Source of the DNA: Allosaccharopolyspora coralli
Lineage (GTDB): Bacteria; Actinomycetota; Actinomycetes; Mycobacteriales; Pseudonocardiaceae
Direction of reading: 5' to 3'
Length of the DNA: 64,000 nucleotides
Assembly: GCF_009664835.1 (NCBI RefSeq)
Contig: NZ_CP045929.1
Span: 3,410,001 to 3,474,000 of the forward strand
Shown: piece after piece, positions 38,447 through 45,289 of the stretch
How positions within the stretch are numbered: position 1 is the first letter of the stretch
Layout: every line of letters starts with the position of its first letter
Program-made: the position numbers and the translations under genes
The notes under the pieces: model-generated
The model's database searches: none
Told to the model about the DNA's origin: nothing
Seen by the model: the letters and a program-made list of their open reading frames with translations, nothing else

Positions 38447-39178
38447 TCAGCGGACGGCGGCGAGGGCTTCCTCGAGGGTGAAGTTGCCTGCGTAGAGGGC
38501 CTTGCCGACGATGGATCCCTCGACGCCGTCCGGCGCGAGCCGCGACAACGCCACCAGGTCGTCCACACTGGACACCCCGCCGGAGGCGACGACGGGAGCG
38601 TCGGTCCGCGAGCAGACCTCACGCAGCAGCTCCACGTTCGGCCCCCGGAGCGTGCCGTCCTTGCTCACGTCGGTGACGACGTAGCGCCGGCACCCTGCGG
38701 CGTCCAGCCGTGCGAGCACCTCCCACAGGTCGCCGCCGTCCTTGGTCCAGCCCCGCGCGGCGAGCCGGTGGCCTTCGTCGGTGATCCGCACGTCCAGCCC
38801 GACGGCGACGCGTTCACCGTGCTCGGCGACGACGCGGGCGGTCCACTCCGGGTCTTCGAGCGCTGCGGTGCCGAGGTTGACGCGCTCGCAGCCGGTGGAG
38901 AGCGCGGCCCGCAGCGAGGCGTCGTCGCGGATCCCGCCGGAGAGTTCCACCCGCACGTCGAGCTTGGCGACGGCTTCGGCGAGCAGCTCCCGGTTCGCGC
39001 CGCGACCGAAGGCGGCGTCCAGGTCGACGAGATGGATCCACTCCGCGCCCGCGCGCTGCCACGTGAGCGCGGCCTCCAACGGATCGCCGTAGGAGGTCTC
39101 GGTACCGGCGGCTCCCTGGACCAGGCGCACGGCCTGCCCCTCGGCCACGTCAACAGCGGGAAGCAGAGTGAACGTCAC
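38447..39178 (-). CDS. priA: Phosphoribosyl isomerase A (HisA/TrpF bifunctional, PriA)
   Basis: A 243-aa TIM-barrel isomerase that converts ProFAR to PRFAR for histidine and, in actinobacteria, also phosphoribosylanthranilate for tryptophan. Catalytic Asp residues are in [15 protein letters not shown] and [15 protein letters not shown]. Phosphate-binding text is [17 protein letters not shown] and [13 protein letters not shown]. No trpF is in the trp operon here, which supports a dual role. The GTG at 39178 has a TAGGGT box 6 nt upstream, suggesting its own leaderless promoter. Confidence 0.95.
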   Translation of the reverse strand: MTFTLLPAVDVAEGQAVRLVQGAAGTETSYGDPLEAALTWQRAGAEWIHLVDLDAAFGRGANRELLAEAVAKLDVRVELSGGIRDDASLRAALSTGCERVNLGTAALEDPEWTARVVAEHGERVAVGLDVRITDEGHRLAARGWTKDGGDLWEVLARLDAAGCRRYVVTDVSKDGTLRGPNVELLREVCSRTDAPVVASGGVSSVDDLVALSRLAPDGVEGSIVGKALYAGNFTLEEALAAVR

Positions 39179-39184
39179 GCCGCA

Positions 39185-39190
39185 ACCCTA
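39185..39190 (-). promoter_or_regulatory. -10 box, leaderless promoter of priA/hisA
   Basis: TAGGGT on the minus strand is 6 nt upstream of the GTG start. It gives hisA a promoter separate from hisH. Confidence 0.45.
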
Positions 39191-39241
39191 CGACGCGCGA
39201 GCGCTCGCCGATGACCAGGGTTCACACCGTGGAACGCCTGC

Positions 39242-39442
39242 TCATCGCTTCTGTTGGCCGGAGCGGTGAGCGAGGAAGAACGGGACCGCGAGCACCAGCA
39301 GCGCGAGGACGACCACCAGCCAGCCGGGCACCCCGGCCTGCACGAGATACGTCGCCGAGAAGCCCGCGATCATCCCGAACGCCAGCAGCAGCGCGACCAA
39401 CTTCGCGGCCCCGTCGGGCCGCATCAGACCGTGGCGCCTCAC
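39242..39442 (-). CDS. Small membrane protein between hisH and hisA
   Basis: A 66-aa protein with two hydrophobic helices (KLVALLLAFGMIAGFSATYLVQAG and WLVVVLALLVLAVPFFLA) and a basic tail (HRSGQQKR). The GTG at 39442 overlaps the hisH stop (GTGA), so it is translated with hisH; an ATG at 39424 is the alternative. A small membrane protein at this place in the his operon is common in actinomycetes. The function is unknown. Confidence 0.75.
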   Translation of the reverse strand: MRRHGLMRPDGAAKLVALLLAFGMIAGFSATYLVQAGVPGWLVVVLALLVLAVPFFLAHRSGQQKR

Positions 39443-40068
39443 AGACTCTTCAACCAATTCCGCAGTAGGTGGGATCCGGCGGCGCCGGATTTCTCGGGGT
39501 GGAACTGCGTGGCCGTCAGCGCGCCGTTCTCGACGGCGGCAAGGAACGGTCCGCCGTGGTCCGCCCAGGTGAGCATGGCGGGGGCGATGGCCTCCGACGG
39601 TGCGAGTTCCCAGCGCTGCGCGGCGAACGAGTGCACGAAGTAGAACCGGGTGTGCGGGTCCATGCCGTCGAAGAGCACCGAGCCCTGGGGCGCGCGGACG
39701 TCGTTCCACCCCATGTGCGGCAGCACGTCGGCGGGGAGCCGTTCGACGGCGCCCGGCCACTGGCCCACACCGTCGGCCTTGACGGAGTGCTCGACGCCAC
39801 GCTCGAACATCACCTGCATCCCGACACAGATGCCGAGCACGGGGCGATCGCCCGCGAGCCGGTGGTCGATGATCTTGTGGCCGTCGACGGCGAGCAGCCC
39901 GCTCATGCAGGAGGCGAACGCGCCCACACCGGGGACGACGAGGCCGTCGGCCTCGCTCGCGGCACGGCGGTCGGCGGTCACCTCGACGTCAGCGCCCGCA
40001 TGCGTCAGGGCGCGCTCGGCGGAGCGGAGATTGCCCGATCCGTAATCCAGTACGACGACTCGTGCCAC
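39439..40068 (-). CDS. hisH: Imidazole glycerol phosphate synthase glutaminase subunit
   Basis: A 209-aa class I glutamine amidotransferase that supplies ammonia to HisF. The oxyanion and nucleophile regions are LDYGSGNLRSAERAL and PVLGICVGMQVMFERG (catalytic Cys). The His/Glu pair is in LTATQFHPEKSG. The GTG at 40068 has GGTGAGG upstream; TAGCCT 8 nt upstream could alternatively be a -10 box. In most actinomycetes hisB lies directly upstream; here a block of about 11 kb intervenes. Confidence 0.96.
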   Translation of the reverse strand: MARVVVLDYGSGNLRSAERALTHAGADVEVTADRRAASEADGLVVPGVGAFASCMSGLLAVDGHKIIDHRLAGDRPVLGICVGMQVMFERGVEHSVKADGVGQWPGAVERLPADVLPHMGWNDVRAPQGSVLFDGMDPHTRFYFVHSFAAQRWELAPSEAIAPAMLTWADHGGPFLAAVENGALTATQFHPEKSGAAGSHLLRNWLKSL

Positions 40069-40082
40069 CTCACCAGGCTAAG

Positions 40083-40206
40083 AGGATGCGCGGGTCGCTC
40101 TGCGTCGGGGGTTGCGTGGCACCAACGCAGATCAACGCGCCCAGCCAGCCGCGAGGTGAGGTTCCGCTGCCGGACCACCCACGCAGACCGATCCGCGCGC
40201 CCTGCC
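40083..40206. repeat. MITE-like repeat with inverted ends (family C)
   Basis: About 124 bp whose two ends are imperfect inverted repeats: GCGCGGGTCGCTCTGCGTCG at the left and, as reverse complement, GCGCGGATCGGTCTGCGTGG at the right. There is no coding frame. A partial copy lies at 8271-8332 and a related segment (GAGGTTCCGCTACCCGACC) at 50968-51000. It is between hisH and the PPOX-like gene. Confidence 0.65.
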
Positions 40207-40212
40207 GGCCGT

Positions 40213-40599
40213 TCATGCGACGTCCCGTGCCTGTGTCCCCTTCGTCTCGTCGACGCCCCAGGTCAGGATGCGGCGCGGGCGGATCCGGATCACGTCGTCG
40301 CCGTTGTCGCCGCCGCCGGAGAGCGCCGCTGCCGTCCCCCGGATCTCCACGCCGCGCGTCGTCCACGGCTTGCGGGAGACGAGATCGTCGACGACGAACG
40401 TCACCCGCTCGTCGCCCTGCACGTTGCGCCATTTCTGGCTGTCCGCAAGACCGAAGCCGTAGACGTCGATCGTCGTCCCGTCCGGGCCGAGGTGCACGAG
40501 CACCGGGCGGGCCTGCGGTGCCCCCGACGGGCTCAAGGTGCACAGCCGTCCGAGTGTCTGCGACCGCAGGTATTCCGCCTCCGCCGGTGTGAACGCCAT
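40213..40599 (-). CDS. PPOX-class F420-dependent oxidoreductase
   Basis: A 128-aa split-barrel flavin-fold protein. It begins MAFTPAEAEYLRSQTLGRLCTLSPSGAPQARPVLVHLG, typical of F420-dependent PPOX proteins in actinobacteria, and continues WRNVQGDERVTFVVDDLVSRKPWTTRGVEIRGTAAAL. The ATG at 40599 has GAGAGGGA upstream. It lies 22 bp downstream of the transketolase-like genes on the same strand, so it may be the third gene of a SoxR-controlled operon. The substrate is unknown. Confidence 0.88.
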   Translation of the reverse strand: MAFTPAEAEYLRSQTLGRLCTLSPSGAPQARPVLVHLGPDGTTIDVYGFGLADSQKWRNVQGDERVTFVVDDLVSRKPWTTRGVEIRGTAAALSGGGDNGDDVIRIRPRRILTWGVDETKGTQARDVA

Positions 40600-40621
40600 C
40601 CGTGTCCCTCTCCCGGGCTCG

Positions 40622-41536
40622 TCACCGGAAGAACGCCCGGAGTGACGAGGCGATCTGCTTCGGTGTGAGCCCGTGTGCCGTGTCGTGGTCCTCGATGTCG
40701 CCGTAGTCCCGGAGTTCATTGTCGCGGGTCACCCCCAGGGACAGCACGCGGTGCGGCAGGTCGTGCAGCGCGTCGTCGACGACGTGCGCGGAGGTTCCGG
40801 CGAGGTACGGCTCCACGAGCGCCACGTCCGGCGCCGCGAGCTTCGCGGCCGCACGCAGCGTGCGGTGGTCGAACGGACGGACCGTCGCCGCGTACAGGAC
40901 GCTGACGTCGAGGTTCGCGGTCGCCTCGAGCACCGGGTCCAGCATCGGCCCGACCGCGAGCACCACTCCGGTCCCGCCGCTACGGACGCGCACCAGGCCC
41001 GGCCCGGTGGCGACGGGTTCGGAATTCTGCCGCTCCGACATCCGCAGGTACACCAGTCCGTCACCGCTGAGCGCGGTGCGCAGCAGCGGGTCGAGCTCGT
41101 CTGCGTGGCCGGGCACGTGAATCGTCCAGTGCGGCAGCGTGTCGAGGAGCGCGACGTCGCCGGGCGCCATGTGCGTCCGGCCGGCGAACGGATAGTCGTA
41201 GGAGCCTCCGGTGCTCACCAGCACCGCCCCGACACCCTGGTGGTTGAGGTCCAGCTTGAGCTGTTCGAACGGGCGCTCGACCGCGAACGGCGTGATCGTG
41301 TGCACGACGGGTCGCATTCCGGCGAGCGCGAGCCCACCGGCGGTGCTGACGAGCAGCTGTTCGCGGATCCCGACGTTGAGCACCCGGTCCGGGTGACGGG
41401 CCTGGGCTTGCTCGAACCGGTCGGAGGAGATGTCGGCGAGAACGACGGCGAGGTTCGCTTGGTCGTCCAGTGCCCGGTCGACGGTGTGCACGAACCGTTC
41501 CCGCATGGTCGTGGCAGGTGTTTCGGTGGTGGTCAT
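40622..41536 (-). CDS. Transketolase-like enzyme, C-terminal (pyrimidine-binding) subunit
   Basis: A 304-aa subunit equal to the middle and C-terminal domains of transketolase. The Pyr domain has VVLADISSDRF and VLNVGIREQLLVSTAGGLALAGMRPVVHTITPFAVERPFEQ, where the Glu of IREQ should activate thiamine diphosphate. The C-terminal domain begins near VRVRSGGTGVVLAVGPML. Together with the neighbouring 235-aa gene it forms a split transketolase as in archaea and sugar-degradation gene clusters. GGGAGAG precedes the ATG at 41536. Substrate specificity is unknown. Confidence 0.85.
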   Translation of the reverse strand: MTTTETPATTMRERFVHTVDRALDDQANLAVVLADISSDRFEQAQARHPDRVLNVGIREQLLVSTAGGLALAGMRPVVHTITPFAVERPFEQLKLDLNHQGVGAVLVSTGGSYDYPFAGRTHMAPGDVALLDTLPHWTIHVPGHADELDPLLRTALSGDGLVYLRMSERQNSEPVATGPGLVRVRSGGTGVVLAVGPMLDPVLEATANLDVSVLYAATVRPFDHRTLRAAAKLAAPDVALVEPYLAGTSAHVVDDALHDLPHRVLSLGVTRDNELRDYGDIEDHDTAHGLTPKQIASSLRAFFR

Positions 41537-41556
41537 GGTGGTCTCTCCCTGAGAGG

Positions 41557-42264
41557 TCAGTTTCGGGGTTCGACTCGCGCGACGACCGCGAGCGGCCGGT
41601 CGTGACGGGTGTCGGTGAGGGCTCGGTACAGCGCGGAGTGGTCTCGTCCGTCGACGGTGTGAGCGGCCCAGCCCTCCCGGGCGAAACGCTCGGCGATCCC
41701 GTCCGGCCAGCCGTGCGTGGCGGACTGGTTGTCCACGACGACAGTGGTGAGGCTGCCGAGCCCCGCGCGGCCCGCGTAGGCGATGGCCTCGTGGTTGCTG
41801 CCCTCGTCGAGTTCGGCGTCTCCGACGAGCACCACCACGCGGGGGTCGTGCTTGGCCCGAGCGCGGAGCCCGAGCGCGGTCCCCACCCCCAGCGGGAGAC
41901 CGTGCCCGAGCGAGCCGCTGCCGATCTCGGCACCGGGCACGAGTACCCGGTCCGGATGGAACCCCAGCCGGGAGCCGACCGTTCCCCACCCGTCGAGTTC
42001 CTCCGGAGCGAAGAAGCCTTTCGCGGCGAGCACCGCGTAATAGGCCATCGGACCGTGGCCCTTGGAAAGCAGGAATCGGTCTCGGTCGGCGTCGTCGACC
42101 CGGTCGGAGGAGACCGAGAGAATCCGGTCGTAGAGCACCCACAGGACGTCGAGCGTCGAGGTGGCGGCGTTGTCGTGTTTCTCGTCCCCGGTCATGCGCG
42201 CCATCAGCGGCCGGAGGTCGTCGTAGCCGAACTCGGTGCGCTCGGCGGTCGGTGTCGTCGTCAT
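41557..42264 (-). CDS. Transketolase-like enzyme, N-terminal (ThDP-binding) subunit
   Basis: A 235-aa subunit equal to the thiamine-diphosphate (PP) domain. Characteristic text: FLLSKGHGPMAYYAVLAAKGFF, GSLGHGLPLGVGTALGLRARAKHDPRVVVLVGDAELDEGSNHEAIAYAGRAGLGSLTTVVVDN, which is the ThDP/metal motif GD-E--EG...N. It precedes the C-terminal subunit by 20 bp, so they form one operon. The ATG at 42264 is the likely start; the ribosome site is weak (CTGGG). A 19-bp-spaced promoter with a MerR-type dyad lies upstream, divergent from soxR. Confidence 0.87.
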   Translation of the reverse strand: MTTTPTAERTEFGYDDLRPLMARMTGDEKHDNAATSTLDVLWVLYDRILSVSSDRVDDADRDRFLLSKGHGPMAYYAVLAAKGFFAPEELDGWGTVGSRLGFHPDRVLVPGAEIGSGSLGHGLPLGVGTALGLRARAKHDPRVVVLVGDAELDEGSNHEAIAYAGRAGLGSLTTVVVDNQSATHGWPDGIAERFAREGWAAHTVDGRDHSALYRALTDTRHDRPLAVVARVEPRN

Positions 42265-42271
42265 GAGACCC

Positions 42272-42302
42272 AGCCTGAAACTTCGAGTTCGCTGGAAGTC
42301 AA
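42272..42302 (-). promoter_or_regulatory. MerR/SoxR-type promoter of the transketolase-like operon
   Basis: Minus-strand -35 TTGACT (42297-42302) and -10 CAGGCT (42272-42277) are 19 bp apart, the long spacing typical of MerR-family targets. A 20-bp dyad, ACTTC...GAAGT (42280-42299), covers the spacer. A SoxR gene is next door. Confidence 0.65.
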
Positions 42303-42320
42303 GGAATTCCGAACCGAAAT

Positions 42321-42352
42321 ACTTCGACTGCACTTGAAGTTTTCGCTAGGAT
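42321..42352 (+). promoter_or_regulatory. SoxR-type operator and -10 box of soxR
   Basis: A second ACTTC...GAAGT dyad (42321-42340) of the same 20-bp length is followed by a TAGGAT -10 box (42347-42352) exactly 6 nt before the GTG of soxR. It fits autoregulation and a leaderless mRNA. Confidence 0.6.
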
Positions 42353-42358
42353 GGCCCC

Positions 42359-42820
42359 GTGTCGAAGCTTCCGAACCTGTTGTCCATCGGCGAGGTCTCC
42401 CACCGCAGCGGTGTCGCCCAGACGGCCTTGCGGTTCTACGAGGAACGCGGCCTCATCCGTTCCACCCGCACCGGCGGCAACCAACGGCGGTACGAGCGCC
42501 AGGTCCTGCGCAGGCTCGCGTTCATCCGGGCGGCGCAACGCGTCGGCCTCAACCTGGAACAGATCGGCGAGGCACTCGCGACGCTGCCCGAGGACCACGC
42601 TCCCACCAAGGCCGACTGGACACGACTGTCCCGAACCTGGCGGGACGAACTCGACGCGCGAATCGACGGTTTGCAGCGGCTGCGGGACAACCTCACCGGC
42701 TGCATCGGCTGCGGCTGCCTGTCGTTGCGCACCTGCGCACTGAACAACCCCGACGACGAACTCGCCGAGTTCGGCCCCGGCTCGTCCCGCCTGCGCCCCC
42801 GAGCCGACAACGCCTCTTGA
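42359..42820 (+). CDS. soxR: Redox-sensing transcriptional activator SoxR
   Basis: A 153-aa MerR-family regulator with a [2Fe-2S] cluster. The N-terminal winged helix is SIGEVSHRSGVAQTALRFYEERGLIRSTRTGGNQRRYERQVLRRLAFIRAAQRVGLNLEQIGEAL. Four cysteines in the CX2CXCX5C pattern (residues 115, 118, 120 and 126) bind the cluster, so it should sense redox-cycling compounds. It is divergent from the transketolase-like operon; both promoters carry similar dyads. The C-terminal tail (about 25 residues) is longer than in E. coli. The start is a GTG without a ribosome site. Confidence 0.93.
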   Translation: MSKLPNLLSIGEVSHRSGVAQTALRFYEERGLIRSTRTGGNQRRYERQVLRRLAFIRAAQRVGLNLEQIGEALATLPEDHAPTKADWTRLSRTWRDELDARIDGLQRLRDNLTGCIGCGCLSLRTCALNNPDDELAEFGPGSSRLRPRADNAS

Positions 42821-42875
42821 GCGCGCCGACGACGGCACACACCCGGAAAGAGCACACATCCCGACGAGAGGTCAG

Positions 42876-43095
42876 TGCCCGTCTGTGATCGTGTTCTGAT
42901 GCGCGTCAGGGCATGGTCTCGCGTGCTCAGCCCGAGCACGGTGAGAAGCTCCGGTGTTCCAGGTTGTCGCTCGCAAGGCCGGGGCCGCCGCTGCGTACGT
43001 GCTGGTACTCGAGGCGACCCCAACACCGCGAGCGACAAGCTGGGACGCCGGTCAGCGACCACCACCGCAGGTCAATAACAGCCTCTCAGAACCGG
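42876..43095. repeat. Modular 3'-end repeat (copy 6, long form)
   Basis: About 220 bp with GGTCTCGCGTG, GAGCACGGTGAG, AAGCTCCGGTGTTCCAGG, CTCGCAAGGCCGGGG, GGTACTCGAGGCGACCCCAA, ACACCGCGAGCG, GGGACGCCGGTCAGCGACC and AACAGCCTCTCAGAA. It fills the space between the convergent soxR and flavoprotein genes. Its last bases contain the flavoprotein stop codon. Confidence 0.75.
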
Positions 43096-44453
43096 GGCGC
43101 CAGTTTCCACAGCGCTCCTTCGAGTTCCTCGCTGAAAGTGGGGAATGGATGGATCACGTCCGTGGTGTCGGTGATGGGGATTTCTGAGCGAAGAGCTTGG
43201 GAAAGCTCGGAGATCCATTCCTCGGCTCGACCTCCGGTGGCGGTCGCCCCGAGCAGGGTGCCGGTGTGCGGATCTGCGATCAGTTTGAGCCAGCCCTGTG
43301 TCGTGCCGTCGATGGTGGCGCGGACGGTGTCGGATACGGCAGCTGTCGCGATCACCGGTTCGGTGCCTGCTTGCCGAGCGGAGGCTTCCGTGTGTCCGAC
43401 GGATGCGAACGTCGGGTCGGTGTAGACCGTCCGCGGCAGGGCCCGGTAGTCGGTTCGCACCGGCCTACCTGCGAGGTTCGCCGCCACGACCCGCCCTTGG
43501 TAGTGCGCGGTGTGGGTGAACGGGGCTGGGCCTGCGGCGTCGCCGATGGCCCACACATTGTCCGTTCCGGTGACACGACAGTGCTCGTCGGTCGGGAGAA
43601 ACCCTCTCTCGTCGGGCACTACGCCCAGGGTGTCGAGGCCGATGTCGGTCGTGGCGGGTGTGCGGCCGGTGGCGAACAGGAGTGTGTCGGCCGCGACGGA
43701 GTACTCGGTGTCGAGGAGGACACGGGTGCGTCCTTCCTGTGTCTGCACTTCGCTGGCCGTCGTGCTGAGTGCTACCTGCACGCCGAGTCCTTCGAGGGTG
43801 TCGGCCATCTGTTGCGAGGCTTCGGGTTCCTCTCGGGGGATCAGTCGGGAGGCGCGTTGTACCAGCGTGACCGTGCAGCCGAAAGCGGCGAACAGGTACG
43901 CCATCTCGCAACCCACGGGGCCACCGCCCACGATGACGAGCGAGTCGGGGTACTCCGCGGTGCTCATCGCATGTTCACTGGTCCACGCGGCGATGTCGTC
44001 GAGGCCGGGGATGTCGTCGGGCACGGTCGGTGTCGATCCCGTGTTGAGCACGAGGTCGCGATAGCCGATCTCCTCACCGTCCACCGTCACCACGCCTGGC
44101 CGGGCGATCCGGCCGTGACCACGGACCAACGTGGCGCCGGTCTCGGCCAGAGCTGCCGCGCCGGCGCTGTCGTCCCGGTCGTGCACCAGGCGGTCGCGGC
44201 GTCGAACGGCTTGGTCGTACGCCTGCCGGGCCGAGACTCCGCCGGTGAACAGGTCGGTGAACTGGCCGTGCGCTGCGAGTCGCCACGTGGCAGCGGTCTG
44301 CAACATCGCCTTGCTGGGTACGCAGGCGAAAAAGGGGCAGTGGCCGCCCACGAGGCCGGACTCGATCACCGCCACGGATCCGCCGGGCACCGATCCCCAG
44401 ATCATCTTCGCGCCGGCCCCGCCACCGAGGATGACGACATCGAACGATCGCAT
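43086..44453 (-). CDS. Dihydrolipoamide dehydrogenase-like flavoprotein disulfide reductase
   Basis: A 455-aa class I flavoprotein disulfide reductase. The FAD motif is DVVILGGGAGAKMIWG and the NAD(P) motif is LVIVGGGPVGCEMAYLF. The redox-active Cys pair is in GGHCPFFACVPSKAML (CX4C), and the second FAD motif is NVWAIGDAAGPAPFTHTAHYQGR. The C-terminal dimer domain has VIHPFPTFSEEL in place of H-HPT-SE. The catalytic base His therefore appears to be Phe, so ordinary lipoamide or glutathione-type turnover is doubtful. The ATG at 44453 has GAGAGGG upstream. Mercuric-reductase-like and mycothiol-related roles are alternatives. Confidence 0.85.
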   Translation of the reverse strand: MRSFDVVILGGGAGAKMIWGSVPGGSVAVIESGLVGGHCPFFACVPSKAMLQTAATWRLAAHGQFTDLFTGGVSARQAYDQAVRRRDRLVHDRDDSAGAAALAETGATLVRGHGRIARPGVVTVDGEEIGYRDLVLNTGSTPTVPDDIPGLDDIAAWTSEHAMSTAEYPDSLVIVGGGPVGCEMAYLFAAFGCTVTLVQRASRLIPREEPEASQQMADTLEGLGVQVALSTTASEVQTQEGRTRVLLDTEYSVAADTLLFATGRTPATTDIGLDTLGVVPDERGFLPTDEHCRVTGTDNVWAIGDAAGPAPFTHTAHYQGRVVAANLAGRPVRTDYRALPRTVYTDPTFASVGHTEASARQAGTEPVIATAAVSDTVRATIDGTTQGWLKLIADPHTGTLLGATATGGRAEEWISELSQALRSEIPITDTTDVIHPFPTFSEELEGALWKLAPRF

Positions 44454-44611
44454 GGTCTGCCCTCTCGATTCGAGGCCGCACACCGGTCTCGTGCGCGAAG
44501 CTAACACTCACACTCGAGAGCCGCCGATCGCCGACGCGAGCAGCCCGCTCCGCCGCTGCTGAACGCGAACAGCGCGAACCCGCCGAAGATCGAGGCACTC
44601 AACGGCGGAGG

Positions 44612-45289
44612 TCAGGCGGGGGCCCAGAGGTAGAGCATCTCGGGGCGGCCGACGCCGCCATACTGGGGTCGGCGCACCACCATGCCGTGCTCGACGAGGT
44701 GTTCCAGGTAGCGCCGAGCAGTCACCCGGGAGACTCCCGCGGCCTCGGAGACCACCCCGGCGGGAGCCCCCTCGGGCCGCGCCCGCAGCGACGCGACGAC
44801 CTCGGAGAGCGTTTCTTCCGCCATGCCCTTCGGCAGCGGCGTCCGTTCGGTGCCGCGCAGCGCGGCCAAGGCGAGGTCGATCTCGCCCTGCCCGCGCGCG
44901 TCTCCTTCCCCGCCGAGTCCGGCGCGGAACTTCGCGTACTGCTCCAACTTCTCCCGCATCGCGGCGAACGTGAACGGCTTGAGCAGGTACTGCACCGCAC
45001 CGCTGGACACCGAGGCCCGCACCACCTGCAGATCGCGCACCGAGGTCACCACGATCACGTCGGTCTCGCTGCCCGCCGCGCGCAGACCACGCGCCACCTG
45101 AAGACCGTCCATGTCGGGAAGATGCAGGTCGAGCAGGACGAGATCCACGGGCGTGCGCTCGAGGAAGTGCAACGCCTCGCCACCGGTCCGGGCACGGCCG
45201 GCGACCTCGAACCCGGCGATCCGCTCGACGTAGCGCTCGTGCGCCTCACCGGCGACGGGATCGTCCTCCACCACCAGTACCGAGATCAT
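44612..45289 (-). CDS. CitB/DcuR-like response regulator
   Basis: A 225-aa response regulator. The receiver domain starts MISVLVVEDDPVAGEAHERYV with the phospho-acceptor Asp in VDLVLLDLHLPDMDG and the Thr/Lys positions VIVVTS and YLLKPF. The C-terminal winged helix (GVVSEAAGVSRVTARRYLEHLVEHGMV) is of the CitB/DcuR type. The start overlaps the kinase stop (ATGA). It probably controls the C4-dicarboxylate/citrate transporter divergent from the kinase. Confidence 0.93.
   Translation of the reverse strand: MISVLVVEDDPVAGEAHERYVERIAGFEVAGRARTGGEALHFLERTPVDLVLLDLHLPDMDGLQVARGLRAAGSETDVIVVTSVRDLQVVRASVSSGAVQYLLKPFTFAAMREKLEQYAKFRAGLGGEGDARGQGEIDLALAALRGTERTPLPKGMAEETLSEVVASLRARPEGAPAGVVSEAAGVSRVTARRYLEHLVEHGMVVRRPQYGGVGRPEMLYLWAPA

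Noticed and set aside
38057-39214. 385-aa plus-strand frame with DEAKVPFAPP repeats
   Set aside because: It is the repeat array read as protein and then runs antisense through hisA. The linkers are multiples of three, so frames stay open by chance.
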